64,000 nucleotides of DNA from Fenollaria sporofastidiosus (GTDB taxonomy: Bacteria > Bacillota > Clostridia > Tissierellales > Peptoniphilaceae), in NCBI RefSeq assembly GCF_943169635.2, contig NZ_OW968186.1, positions 310,001 through 374,000 on the forward strand, read 5' to 3'. This document shows, piece by piece, positions 42,146 through 50,398 of the stretch (position 1 is its first letter; the number at the start of each line of letters is the position of its first letter). The notes beneath the pieces are model-generated. The model saw only the letters and a program-made list of their open reading frames with translations, did not search any database and was not told where the DNA came from. Both the position numbers and the translations under genes were made by a program.

Positions 42146-43273
42146 ATGAAGAATTTAAAAAGAAATTTAATCTTACTACTTATGGCAAGCTTATTCTTAT
42201 TTAGCTGCAACAAACCAAGTAGTAATGAGCATGTAGTAGATCAAAAGGAAATTGTTACTACTGAAGCTGATATGGACAAAGGTACTATAGGTATACCAAC
42301 AAGTGGTGTTAGATACACTCTAAACCCTGAAGTTTGGGGCAAGCCTTTCGCTAACCCTCACGTTTTTAGTGAGCTTCTTGAAAAGAGAGACCACTCTAGT
42401 GACATCTACGGTGGTGTAAGAACAAGCTTCGCTACTATGGAAGACTTTGAAAACTACAGCAAGGTTATGACTGACAAGTCTTTAAGTGAAGAGCAAAAGA
42501 GAAAGTCTTTTGATAAGATCATCGAAGGCTACAAGAAGATGTGGGCTATCAATGTTATAGCTGATGAGAAGATGCCAAAGGACGACGAAGGCTTAAAAGC
42601 ACTAACTGGCTTTGACAACAACGAAAAGCTTGCAAGTGTTGATGGATATAACTTTGTTTGGTCATATATGAACAAGGCTGAAGGCTATGGTGAAGAAGAT
42701 CAAAAAGCTTACGACAAACTATATGCAGACCTTGACAATGTTAAGAACTCAATCAAGGTAGCTAAGCCAAGTAATCCAAACGCGGCTCAAGAAGCAAACA
42801 GCTCTACTAAGTTTGACTTCGACAGTGAAGACATAGAAGGCAATAAATTCGTTGCAAAGGACTTCCTAGCTAAGCACGACTATACTATAGTAAATGTTTG
42901 GGGAACTTTCTGCGGACCATGTAAAAGAGAGATGCCAGACCTTGCAAAAGTTTACGAAGAATACAAGGACAAAATAGGCTTTTTAGGTGTTGTAGCTGAC
43001 ATACCGGTTTCAAAGGACGATATGAGTAGTGCCTACAAGCAAAATCGTGACGAGCTACTTGCACTTGCAAACAGAATCGTTACTGACAAGGGCTGCACTT
43101 ATCCAAACCTTGTTCCATCACAAGATATGAACGATAAGTTCCTTGTAAACATCACTGGCTACCCAACAACATTCGTACTTGATAAAGAAGGTAATATCGT
43201 TGGCTCACCTATCATCGGAGCTCAAGGATACGATCAATTCAAGGCACTTTGTGAAAAATATATTTCAAAATAA
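42146..43273 (+). CDS. TlpA-like thioredoxin lipoprotein
   Basis: The lipoprotein signal MKNLKRNLILLLMASLFLFS-C has its lipobox Cys at residue 21. The start at 42146 is set by TGGAGGT; an upstream in-frame ATG at 42095 would lie inside the promoter. Residues ~35-225 form an unassigned helical domain (YNFVWSYMNKAEGYGEE). Residues ~235-375 are a TlpA/ResA thioredoxin fold with an intact CGPC (VWGTFCGPCKREMPDL) and GYPTTFVLDKEG. It probably works outside the membrane in thiol reduction, with electrons from the 4Fe-4S membrane protein encoded two genes downstream (inference from the conserved neighbourhood). Confidence 0.85.
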   Translation: MKNLKRNLILLLMASLFLFSCNKPSSNEHVVDQKEIVTTEADMDKGTIGIPTSGVRYTLNPEVWGKPFANPHVFSELLEKRDHSSDIYGGVRTSFATMEDFENYSKVMTDKSLSEEQKRKSFDKIIEGYKKMWAINVIADEKMPKDDEGLKALTGFDNNEKLASVDGYNFVWSYMNKAEGYGEEDQKAYDKLYADLDNVKNSIKVAKPSNPNAAQEANSSTKFDFDSEDIEGNKFVAKDFLAKHDYTIVNVWGTFCGPCKREMPDLAKVYEEYKDKIGFLGVVADIPVSKDDMSSAYKQNRDELLALANRIVTDKGCTYPNLVPSQDMNDKFLVNITGYPTTFVLDKEGNIVGSPIIGAQGYDQFKALCEKYISK

Positions 43274-43274
43274 G

Positions 43275-43415
43275 ATGAAAAAGAAAAGAGTAACACAGTA
43301 CGTCTTTCTAGCCATGGCAATAGCTTTTCTATTCATAGGCTACAAAAGACTTGATTTTCTGACAGTTTTGAAGAAAGCTGCCAACATCTGTTTTGAATGC
43401 ATAGGATTAGGTTAG
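43275..43415 (+). CDS. CD1871A-family 46-aa membrane protein with CXXC motif
   Basis: A tiny protein: a basic N-terminus, one membrane helix (YVFLAMAIAFLFIGYKRL) and a C-terminal CFEC motif (NICFECIGLG). Such CXXC mini-proteins are known next to TlpA and 4Fe-4S membrane proteins in clostridia (CD1871A family). It begins 1 nt after the lipoprotein stop and ends 4 nt before the next gene, so it belongs to the operon and may relay thiol electrons. Confidence 0.8.
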   Translation: MKKKRVTQYVFLAMAIAFLFIGYKRLDFLTVLKKAANICFECIGLG

Positions 43416-43419
43416 AATT

Positions 43420-44310
43420 ATGAAGATAGTTAAAAAATCAAAAAGATGGATCTCGCAAGTATTATTTTTCTTCGCGTCCAACCCCATCTTACCAAATTAT
43501 TTAAAAGGAAAAATATATCAAGGCGATTTAAAACAATTTTGCGTGCCAACGCTTAACTGTTACTCTTGCCCTGCTGCGCTTGGAGCCTGCCCTATAGGCT
43601 CCTTGCAAGCATGCATAGGCTCGCCTGCACACGCGATAGCTTTCTACGTACTAGGCTTTTTGTTCCTATTTGGCATACTATTAGGTAGGTTCATCTGCGG
43701 CTTCTTGTGCCCATTCGGACTATTGCAAGACTTACTATACAAGATCAAGACAAAGAAGCTTGTGATAAAACCAAGTATCGCAAAGTACCTAAGCTACATA
43801 AAATACGTAGTGCTAGCAGTCTTTGTAGTGGGTATGCCACTACTACTAAAGGACGACTACGGTATGAGTAATCCATACTTCTGCAAGCTTATCTGCCCAC
43901 AAGGCATACTAGAAGGAGGTCTTCCACTAATCGCTAAGAATGCAGACCTAAGAGCAATGCTAGGAACACTTTTCTTCTCAAAGCTTACTATCTTAATAGT
44001 AGTTGTACTGGTGAGCATATTCTCATACAGAGTATTCTGCCGTTTCATCTGCCCACTTGGAGCTATCTACGGCCTATTCAACAAGATAAGCTTCTACAAC
44101 TTCTCCATCGACTCATCATGCATACACTGCAAGAAGTGCGAGAAAGTTTGTAAATTTGGCATCAAGACATACGAAAACCCTAACTCACCAGAGTGCATCA
44201 GATGTAACGACTGCGTAAGACATTGTCCAGTTAATGCCATCAAAGTGCATCACCTATTTAATCAAGGTGGATGCAGCACTTGCCCTAAGAAAGAAAATTT
44301 GACAAATTAG
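43420..44310 (+). CDS. 4Fe-4S binding membrane protein (NapH/YccM-like)
   Basis: The 296-residue protein has membrane helices (AIAFYVLGFLFLFGILLG, YIKYVVLAVFVVGMPLLL, LTILIVVVLVSIFSYRVF), two CxxxCP loops in the style of NapH/NosR (RFICGFLCPFGLLQ and RFICPLGAIYG), and two ferredoxin 4Fe-4S clusters at the C-terminus (CIHCKKCEKVCKFG and CIRCNDCVRHCPVNA). There are further cysteines near the N-terminus (YSCPAALGACPIGSLQAC). It likely moves electrons across or along the membrane to the TlpA lipoprotein. Confidence 0.85.
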   Translation: MKIVKKSKRWISQVLFFFASNPILPNYLKGKIYQGDLKQFCVPTLNCYSCPAALGACPIGSLQACIGSPAHAIAFYVLGFLFLFGILLGRFICGFLCPFGLLQDLLYKIKTKKLVIKPSIAKYLSYIKYVVLAVFVVGMPLLLKDDYGMSNPYFCKLICPQGILEGGLPLIAKNADLRAMLGTLFFSKLTILIVVVLVSIFSYRVFCRFICPLGAIYGLFNKISFYNFSIDSSCIHCKKCEKVCKFGIKTYENPNSPECIRCNDCVRHCPVNAIKVHHLFNQGGCSTCPKKENLTN

Positions 44311-44352
44311 TCTTTGCTGTTATATAATCATAATATAAACAAGGAGGATATT

Positions 44353-44811
44353 ATGAAGGATATAACGCGTGATATAGAGCTCTTTTTGAGAAGAGCAGAC
44401 TTCGCAGTAAGAGTCGAGGGTAGAAAGGTTTTGTCGGACTTAGCAGTAACGCCACCACAGTTTACAGCCTTACAATTCATAGTTAAAGAAAAGAATAATC
44501 CCATAAGCATAGGTGATTTAAGCAGGTCCATGTGCCTTGCATTCTCAACTGTTACAGACCTTATCGATAGGATGGAAAAGCTTGGCTACGTTGAAAGACA
44601 AAAAGACGAAAAAGACAAAAGAGTCATACGCATAGTTCCGCTTGAAAAAGGCGAGGCTGTCCTAGACCAAGTTGTCGATCACAGAGTCGACTTCGTAGAG
44701 AGCGTAATCGAAGGCCACTACACAAAGGAAGAAAAGGAAACCTTGCGTGAAGAGCTTAAAAAGCTATCTGAGCTGCTTAAAGAAAGCAAAGAGAAAAAAG
44801 AGAATAAGTAG
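44353..44811 (+). CDS. MarR family transcriptional regulator
   Basis: The start at 44353 follows AAGGAGGATATT. The 152-residue protein has the MarR winged helix: PPQFTALQFIVKEKNNPISIGDLSRSMCLAFSTVTDLIDRMEKLGYVERQKDEKDKRVIRIV (about residues 30-95). Last gene of the redox operon. It probably regulates the operon through the inverted repeat at its promoter, and Cys residues near the recognition helix (SMCLAFS) might sense redox state (inference). Confidence 0.88.
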   Translation: MKDITRDIELFLRRADFAVRVEGRKVLSDLAVTPPQFTALQFIVKEKNNPISIGDLSRSMCLAFSTVTDLIDRMEKLGYVERQKDEKDKRVIRIVPLEKGEAVLDQVVDHRVDFVESVIEGHYTKEEKETLREELKKLSELLKESKEKKENK

Positions 44812-44823
44812 ATATGTATACGT

Positions 44824-44855
44824 AGAGCTACACATTAATGTGTAGCTCTTTTTTT
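44824..44855 (+). terminator. Terminator of the redox/MarR operon
   Basis: AGAGCTACACA and TGTGTAGCTCT pair across TTAA and are followed by TTTTTTT. Confidence 0.9.
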
Positions 44856-45005
44856 GCGCTAGGATTATGGTATAGGAACGGCCTTTATATATGCCAGACA
44901 AGATATATATAAGAAGGTTCCATATATATAAGAAGCTCATCATATATTAGTGTGTTTTTATACATAGCTAGGCCTATATACATAGCAAAATTTCTAAACA
45001 GCGCA

Positions 45006-45035
45006 CAAAAAAAGATCCCGATACTACTCGGAATC
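45006..45035 (-). terminator. Terminator after nrdJ
   Basis: GATTCCGA and TCGGGATC pair around GTAGTA and are followed by seven T on the minus strand, about 20 nt past the stop. Confidence 0.85.
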
Positions 45036-45053
45036 CTATATAGCAATATTAAA

Positions 45054-47183
45054 TTAGATTGAGCAAGGACTATAACCACAGTCTTGGCACTCTCTACAAC
45101 CGCCTGAGTGATTCATCTTGCCGCCGCACATTGGACACACGTCAGGATTTTCTGCAAGTGCGTTCTTTGCAAGTGCATCGATTTCGCCTTGAAGCTCGTC
45201 TATCTTTTCTTTAGTAGACTTTTTATTGTTTGAGATCAATATGCCGGCTCTTTGGCAGCCATCTCTATAGACAGTTACGCCCTTAAGGCCTTTTTCCCAT
45301 GCGAACATGTATAGCTCTTCGACTTGCTCTACTGTAAACTCGTTTGGAACGTTGCATGTTGATGATATTGATGCGTCGATAAACTCTTGCCAAGCGGATT
45401 GAACAAGTATTCTGTCCTTGTAATCAAGGTCTTTACTTGTAACTATAAAGTCAGGAAGGTCATCTTCGTCTACGATGCCGTGCGCATCCATGTATTCACG
45501 AACTATCTCAGTGTAGACTTTGTAGTAAGTGTCTTCGTTGTTTAAGCTTTCTGTCTTTCTTGTGTATGAGATTTGGAATATCGGTTCAACACCATTGGAG
45601 CAGCCAAGTAGTGTTGAGATTGAGCCTGTTGGCGCCATTGTTAATAGCTGTGAGTTTCTTACTCCATATTCCTTAATTAAGTCGATTACGTCTGGATCGG
45701 CGTTCTTTTGAAGGAACTTTGATGCTAATAACTCTTTTTCTCTATACATTGGGAATGGTCCGTCTTTCTTAGCAAGCATAGCTGACTCTCTAAGTGCTTC
45801 ATTTATCATGACTCTACCAATCTTTTTGATTAGGTCGATGGATTCGTCTGAGCCGTATCTTATGCCCATCTTGATGAACATATCTGCAACACCCATAAGT
45901 CCCAAACCGATTTGTCTTAGATTTTTAGCTACTTCTCTTTGTTCCTTAAGTGGATGAAGCTCTGCGTTCTCGTCAAGAACTCCGTTTAAGAATCTTACGC
46001 CATGTTTAACGGCTACTTTGAAGTCTTCGAAGTCGAAGTAAGCATCTTCCTTGAAAGGATATTTAACGAAGTTTGAGATGTTGATTGAAGATAGGTTACA
46101 GCTACCAAAGGCTGGTAGTGGCTCTTCTGCGCATGGATTTACTCCTGCAAATTCAAAGTCATCGAACTCACTCATTAGATGCCAAGAGTCAATTCTATCT
46201 TTGAACAAGATGCCTGGCTCTGCGTCGTTCCAGTTATTGTAAGCTAGCTTTTCAAATAATTCTTTGGCTCTAACCTTTTTGTGTATCTCTTGACCGTTGG
46301 CTTCAACAGTGAAGTGTAGGTCGTATTCTGTATCGTTTTTAACAGCCTTCATAAACTCGTCATCAACATTGACAGAGATGTTTGCAAAGGTAACCTTGTC
46401 AAGGTCATTCTTAACATTGATGAATTCTTCGATATCTGGGTGAGATGAGTCCATGTTTAGCATAAGGGCTCCACGTCTTCCGCGCATACCTATAAGTCCA
46501 GTAACTAAGCTGAATAAGTCCATAAATGAAACGGATCCTGTTGTAGTAAGTGCTGCGTTATTAACTCTTGCTCCCTTTGGACGAAGCTTGGAGATGTTTA
46601 CACCGCATCCGCCGCCATAACTATAAGTTCTAGCTAGGTACTTTGCAGTATCAAAGATAGATTCGATGCTGTCTTCAACCTTCGGCATTACATAGCAGTT
46701 CGATAATGTAATCTTTCTTCCAAGCTTGTCAAGGCCGCGTCCTGCAAGAATTCTTCCTGCCGGCATAAACTTCTTGTCCTTGATAGCCTTTTTAATGTAT
46801 TCACTTCCGCCACTTACTCTTGTAAGGAAATCATTGAAAGTCTCGCTGTCGTAGCGATACTTCTTTTCATAGATGTCCCTTTGTAGAGCAGTCATGTCCC
46901 AGCCCTTTTCTCTAAGCTTAGTTCTCTCTTGTCTGTAGAGGATGTACTTCTTTGCAACCTCTGGTCTATACTTCATTAGAGCAAATTCAACTAAGTCTTG
47001 TATGTCCTCTATATCGACTTGTTCCTTAGCTTTAAGCTCTTCAAAAACTTCACTCGCAATCTTCGATGAGATCTCTTCATCTACACCTTTTTCAGTCTCC
47101 TTCATCGCCTTTTCGATGGCAATCTTGATCTTGTCTTGCTCAAATTCAACAACATTGCCATTGCGCTTTTCTACCTTTAACAT
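45054..47183 (-). CDS. nrdJ: Class II (adenosylcobalamin-dependent) ribonucleotide reductase
   Basis: At 709 residues it has an N-terminal ATP-cone (KRNGNVVEFEQDKIKIAIEKA), the barrel with GRILAGRGL, CYVMPKVEDSIESIF, GGGCGVNISKLRP and MRGRRGALMLNM, the catalytic region AGVNPCAEEPLPAFGSCNLSSIN, and the MAPTGSIS loop. The C-terminal tail has zinc-type cysteines, CPMCGGKM ... CRECQDCGYSPCSI, with redox-active Cys near the end. It uses B12 to make dNDPs/dNTPs without oxygen, fitting an anaerobe. Monocistronic. Confidence 0.93.
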   Translation of the reverse strand: MLKVEKRNGNVVEFEQDKIKIAIEKAMKETEKGVDEEISSKIASEVFEELKAKEQVDIEDIQDLVEFALMKYRPEVAKKYILYRQERTKLREKGWDMTALQRDIYEKKYRYDSETFNDFLTRVSGGSEYIKKAIKDKKFMPAGRILAGRGLDKLGRKITLSNCYVMPKVEDSIESIFDTAKYLARTYSYGGGCGVNISKLRPKGARVNNAALTTTGSVSFMDLFSLVTGLIGMRGRRGALMLNMDSSHPDIEEFINVKNDLDKVTFANISVNVDDEFMKAVKNDTEYDLHFTVEANGQEIHKKVRAKELFEKLAYNNWNDAEPGILFKDRIDSWHLMSEFDDFEFAGVNPCAEEPLPAFGSCNLSSINISNFVKYPFKEDAYFDFEDFKVAVKHGVRFLNGVLDENAELHPLKEQREVAKNLRQIGLGLMGVADMFIKMGIRYGSDESIDLIKKIGRVMINEALRESAMLAKKDGPFPMYREKELLASKFLQKNADPDVIDLIKEYGVRNSQLLTMAPTGSISTLLGCSNGVEPIFQISYTRKTESLNNEDTYYKVYTEIVREYMDAHGIVDEDDLPDFIVTSKDLDYKDRILVQSAWQEFIDASISSTCNVPNEFTVEQVEELYMFAWEKGLKGVTVYRDGCQRAGILISNNKKSTKEKIDELQGEIDALAKNALAENPDVCPMCGGKMNHSGGCRECQDCGYSPCSI

Positions 47184-47340
47184 AAGTCCTCCTATCTATA
47201 TATTGTGTTTAAAATTTACTTACATACATATTATAGTATAAGCAAGATGATATTTCAAGACAATTATTATGACATTATCTTCATATAATATCATAGAGTA
47301 AATTGTTTTAATACTAAAAGGCTAAGCTAAAAAGCATCAG

Positions 47341-47379
47341 TTCCCAAAGTCAAATATTTTTAGAGTTTGGGAAATAGGA
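47341..47379. repeat. Downstream copy of the 39-bp repeat flanking the first DUF4143 ATPase gene
   Basis: Identical over 39 bp to 48693-48731, with arms TTCCCAAA and TTTGGGAA. It lies beyond the ATPase terminator and has no -10 box beside it, so it is not an active promoter. Weaker similarity (tacttgatt ... aaaaag) continues about 40 bp further on both sides. Confidence 0.9.
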
Positions 47380-47412
47380 ATGATGAAGTGCTCTTGATTA
47401 CTTGATTATGCA

Positions 47413-47443
47413 ATAAAAAAGAACCTAGTATTAACTAAGTTCT
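47413..47443 (-). terminator. Terminator after the first DUF4143 ATPase gene
   Basis: GAACTTAGT and ACTAGGTTC pair (one G-U) around TAAT and are followed by TTTTTTATTG on the minus strand. Confidence 0.8.
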
Positions 47444-47454
47444 TTGTAGATAAG

Positions 47455-48657
47455 CTAATTGTTTTTCTCATCTAACAGCCATCTCGCTAAATCAAATACC
47501 TTAACCCCCTCCATAAGCGTCATTGGGTGCTTTGTATTTGAGATAATGAGTTTTGGATAAGCATCTCTTATTGAAAGAAGCGGTTCTAACTCTCTCTTCA
47601 TAGTTTTTTCGCTATTAATATCGTCCGATACTTGTATATATATTTTCTCATTTGCCTTCATCACAACAAAGTCTACTTCCTTTTCATAAAGTTTTCCGAC
47701 GTAAACTTCGTAACCCCTTCTATATAACTCAAGAGCAACCATGTTCTCGTATATCCTGCCATAGTCCATGTTTTTTGTTCCAAGTATAGCGGATCTAAAG
47801 CCATGGTCAACCAAATAATATTTTTCTATAGTCGCTAGATAGGACTTGCCTTGTATATCGTACCTGTTCATCTTGTAAAACAAGAATGACTCACACATGT
47901 ATGAGACGTAATCAGCTATAGTCTTGTGATTAACAGGCTCTTTGTCGCTCTTCAAAGTGTCCGCAATCTTTCTTAAAGAAGTAAGGTTCGATATATTCGA
48001 AAGCATAAAATCACCTAGTTTTTTTAGTAGCACCTTGTCTCTGATATCATGCCTTTGAACAAGATCTCTCATGATGCTTGTCTCATAAACGCTCTTTAAA
48101 TAGGCCTTTCTGTCCTCATCCTTAGTATAGACGTAGGAGCCTGCCATGCCTCCCATATCAATATATGAGCTAAATGCCTTGTCGATGTCATCATATTCAA
48201 AATATTCCACAAACTCTTTAAATGAGAATGGAAATACCTCTACGCCAATGAATCTACCTGTGAATAATGTAGCTAGGTCACTACTTAGTAAAAATGCATT
48301 TGATCCCGTTAAGTAGATGTCAAAGCGTTTTTGAGAATGAAGACTATTTATAGTTTTTTCAAAATGTTTGCATAGCTGTACTTCATCTATAAAGAGGTAG
48401 TTATTTTTTGCATCTTGATAATGACCTATGATGTAACGATTAAGCTCTTTATAGTCTAACAGTTCTTCATTTTCTAATAATTGAAGATCAATATAGATAA
48501 TGTTTGCCTTTGTATCGTTTTCTTCAAGATACTTTATATAGTTTTTAAGAAGCTCAGACTTGCCAGAACGCCTCATACCTGTAATAATTTTTATATCGGG
48601 CGTATTTCTAAGACCTATGAGCCTGTCTAAGTACTTTTCTCTTTTAATGATTTTCAT
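47455..48657 (-). CDS. AAA+ ATPase with DUF4143 (first copy)
   Basis: A 400-residue protein with a Walker A ITGMRRSGKSELLKNY (about 25-40), Walker B YLFIDEVQLC, sensor motif DIYLTGSNAFLLSSDLATLFTGR, LSFKEF-type FPFSFKEFVEYFE, and a C-terminal DUF4143 domain (DHGFRSAILGTKNMDYGRIYENMVALELYRRGYEVYVGK) that belongs to the restriction-endonuclease-like fold (EVDFVVMK). Function of the family is unknown. The start at 48657 follows AGGTGATATT; the longer frame to 48705 would run into the promoter. The gene is bracketed by a 39-bp direct repeat. Confidence 0.88.
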   Translation of the reverse strand: MKIIKREKYLDRLIGLRNTPDIKIITGMRRSGKSELLKNYIKYLEENDTKANIIYIDLQLLENEELLDYKELNRYIIGHYQDAKNNYLFIDEVQLCKHFEKTINSLHSQKRFDIYLTGSNAFLLSSDLATLFTGRFIGVEVFPFSFKEFVEYFEYDDIDKAFSSYIDMGGMAGSYVYTKDEDRKAYLKSVYETSIMRDLVQRHDIRDKVLLKKLGDFMLSNISNLTSLRKIADTLKSDKEPVNHKTIADYVSYMCESFLFYKMNRYDIQGKSYLATIEKYYLVDHGFRSAILGTKNMDYGRIYENMVALELYRRGYEVYVGKLYEKEVDFVVMKANEKIYIQVSDDINSEKTMKRELEPLLSIRDAYPKLIISNTKHPMTLMEGVKVFDLARWLLDEKNN

Positions 48658-48676
48658 AATATCACCTACTAAGTAC

Positions 48677-48705
48677 ATCATAGCACTTCTACTTCCCAAA
48701 GTCAA
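48677..48705 (-). promoter_or_regulatory. Promoter of the first DUF4143 ATPase gene
   Basis: TTGACT (48700-48705) and TATGAT (48677-48682) with a 17-nt spacer on the minus strand. The -35 lies inside the 39-bp repeat, so a repeat-binding protein would control it. Confidence 0.75.
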
Positions 48706-48731
48706 ATATTTTTAGAGTTTGGGAAATAGGA
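48693..48731. repeat. Upstream copy of the 39-bp repeat with inverted arms
   Basis: Starts TTCCCAAAGTC and ends TTTGGGAAATAGGA, identical to 47341-47379. The arms TTCCCAAA (48693-48700) and TTTGGGAA (48718-48725) form an inverted repeat that overlaps the ATPase -35 box. Confidence 0.9.
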
Positions 48732-48771
48732 TTGAGCTAAGCTAGTTAAATACTTGATTGTTTATGTAACA

Positions 48772-48954
48772 AAAAGTGTTTTCCTTCGCTTGCTAGTCTA
48801 CGAAAACTGATAATTTCTAAGCTTGTTCACCTGCGTTCCCATATTCGTTCGCTGCGCTCAACTAGATGGGCCCGCGGGCGGTTCGCTGCGCCAAGAAATT
48901 AAACAGTTTTCTCCGAATGCTACGCTCGTGAAAATCACTTTTCTCACTATTAAG
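48772..48954. repeat. Large imperfect inverted repeat (MITE-like, GC-richer core)
   Basis: The left side (AAAAGTGTTTTCCTTCG ... GAAAACTGATAATTTCT) and the reverse complement of the right side (AGAAATTAAACAGTTTTC ... GAAAATCACTTTT) align over about 50 bp. The core holds GGGCCCGCGGGC and two copies of GTTCGCTGCGC. There is no open reading frame. It could be a miniature palindromic element or a structured RNA. Confidence 0.6.
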
Positions 48955-49001
48955 GTATTATAGATGGAACGAGTTCAAGGGATCGTTTTAGTGCGAAATT
49001 C

Positions 49002-49036
49002 AAAAAAAATAGCTTGTAACAGTCCGTTACAAGCTA
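49002..49036 (-). terminator. Terminator after the 38-aa peptide gene
   Basis: TAGCTTGTAAC and GTTACAAGCTA pair around GGACT, then TTTTTTTTG follows on the minus strand. Confidence 0.9.
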
Positions 49037-49048
49037 TAATACATATAA

Positions 49049-49165
49049 TTAATTATTTATTAATATTGGTAGCACTATCGACAAGATCATTATAATACTA
49101 AGTGCTAGTGCGAATGTTCTTGCTAGTGATTTACTCTTTCTCCATTTGCGTTTTAATTTACTCAT
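49049..49165 (-). CDS. Small membrane peptide (38 aa)
   Basis: A short gene with complete signals: promoter (49216-49243), AGAGGAGACT before the ATG, and a terminator 13 nt after the stop. It encodes MSKLKRKWRKSKSLARTF, then one hydrophobic helix ALALSIIMILSIVLPILI, then NN. The basic N-terminus and single helix suggest a cytoplasm-in membrane peptide. It resembles no family I can name; type I toxin-like peptides and small regulatory membrane proteins have this shape. Confidence 0.7.
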   Translation of the reverse strand: MSKLKRKWRKSKSLARTFALALSIIMILSIVLPILINN

Positions 49166-49215
49166 AGTCTCCTCTTTCTATATATCAAGTGTTATTTCTA
49201 TATGCCACAGAGAAT

Positions 49216-49243
49216 ATTATACTATGTTTTTATAAAATGTCAA
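49216..49243 (-). promoter_or_regulatory. Promoter of the 38-aa peptide gene
   Basis: TTGACA (49238-49243) and TATAAT (49216-49221), both consensus, 16-nt spacer, on the minus strand. Confidence 0.8.
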
Positions 49244-49279
49244 GGCTTTTTATAAATTTTTGTCTGTTTCGCACAAATT

Positions 49280-50398
49280 TTATAAGTAAACAAGCTTTAT
49301 GAGCTTCATATAGTTATAGTCGACGATGACGTTGTAGTAGCCAGCTAGGTACTCATTTGTTGCATCGTCTCCTGTGTCTGCTAGTAAATTGCCGCCTACT
49401 ATGTTGTTAAGTTTGGACTGTGTTGCGATAACGATGATGTTTTCCTTACCAACTTCTCTTATTACTCTCGAGGAAAATTGCTGATTGCCACGGCCGAATA
49501 TATATCCTTGTCCTCCTATGATGGTTACGATAATCTTTCTCTTCGGATACTTCATAAGTGCTTCGTAGATCTCTTTTTCGCTTGCGTCTTTCTTGATGAG
49601 CTTCTTATTATATACAAGGTCGACTCCAAGTAGTGAGTTCTCAAGGCCAAGTAGATTCATCACGGGTCTGATGCTTGAGCCGCTACCAACTATATACAAG
49701 GTGTCATCTTGCATCTCGTCTACAACAAATTGGGCGATGGACTCAAGGTCTGCATTCTCTGATGCGCTCTGTGGACTCTTGCCTACTTGCATCATCCTTC
49801 CTTTATTAACCACATTAAGTGCGCCATATAGCTTCACGTTCAAAATTTCCTTCCTGAACGCTTCTTCGTCTATGTCCATAACTTCTGACTCGATTATCTC
49901 GTAGGACTCATCTAGTATGAAGGCTCTGATGACTTCTGAGGCGGACTTTGGTGAAACGCCAAAGACTGAGCTGTGCATCTTTGTGCCAGCAGGTATACCG
50001 ATTACGGGCTTTGTAAGGCCCACTGCGTCGTAGACGTCACGCGCTGTGCCGTCTCCCCCTGCAAATACAATCAAGTCCACATCCTTCTTAAGTATCTCTT
50101 TCAAAGCATTTTTCGTATCTTCCGCCGTAGTATCAGCATCTGTCTCGTAAACGACTTCGTAGTTTAGACTTAAATTCTTCATCTCGTCCTCGCCGAGTCT
50201 GTGATTTGCTGTGTAGACCATAAACTTATCCTTTATATCAACTAAGTGACTAAAAGCTTCCTCGCATCTTAGGTGCGCCTTCTCGCTCGCGCCACGCTTT
50301 ATCGCTTCTTCGTATATGGCCTCGCCGTCTGATCCCTTTAGTGCAACTGAGCCGCCGACTCCTGCCTTTGGATTAACAATTAAAGCTACTTTCTTCAC
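49280..50398 (-). CDS. ATP-NAD kinase-like protein (COG3199 type)
   Basis: The 372-residue protein begins KKVALIVNPKAGVGGSVALKGSDG and has the kinase motif VFAGGDGTARDVYDAVG (about 115-131) and IGIPAGTKMHSSVFGVSP. The C-terminal part (IVTIIGGQGYIFGRGNQQFSS) is typical of the AcoX/predicted polyphosphate- or ATP-dependent NAD kinase group. It would make NADP or phosphorylate a related small molecule. Its first 26 bp overlap the end of pyrC, so they are probably co-transcribed. Confidence 0.82.
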   Translation of the reverse strand: MKKVALIVNPKAGVGGSVALKGSDGEAIYEEAIKRGASEKAHLRCEEAFSHLVDIKDKFMVYTANHRLGEDEMKNLSLNYEVVYETDADTTAEDTKNALKEILKKDVDLIVFAGGDGTARDVYDAVGLTKPVIGIPAGTKMHSSVFGVSPKSASEVIRAFILDESYEIIESEVMDIDEEAFRKEILNVKLYGALNVVNKGRMMQVGKSPQSASENADLESIAQFVVDEMQDDTLYIVGSGSSIRPVMNLLGLENSLLGVDLVYNKKLIKKDASEKEIYEALMKYPKRKIIVTIIGGQGYIFGRGNQQFSSRVIREVGKENIIVIATQSKLNNIVGGNLLADTGDDATNEYLAGYYNVIVDYNYMKLIKLVYL

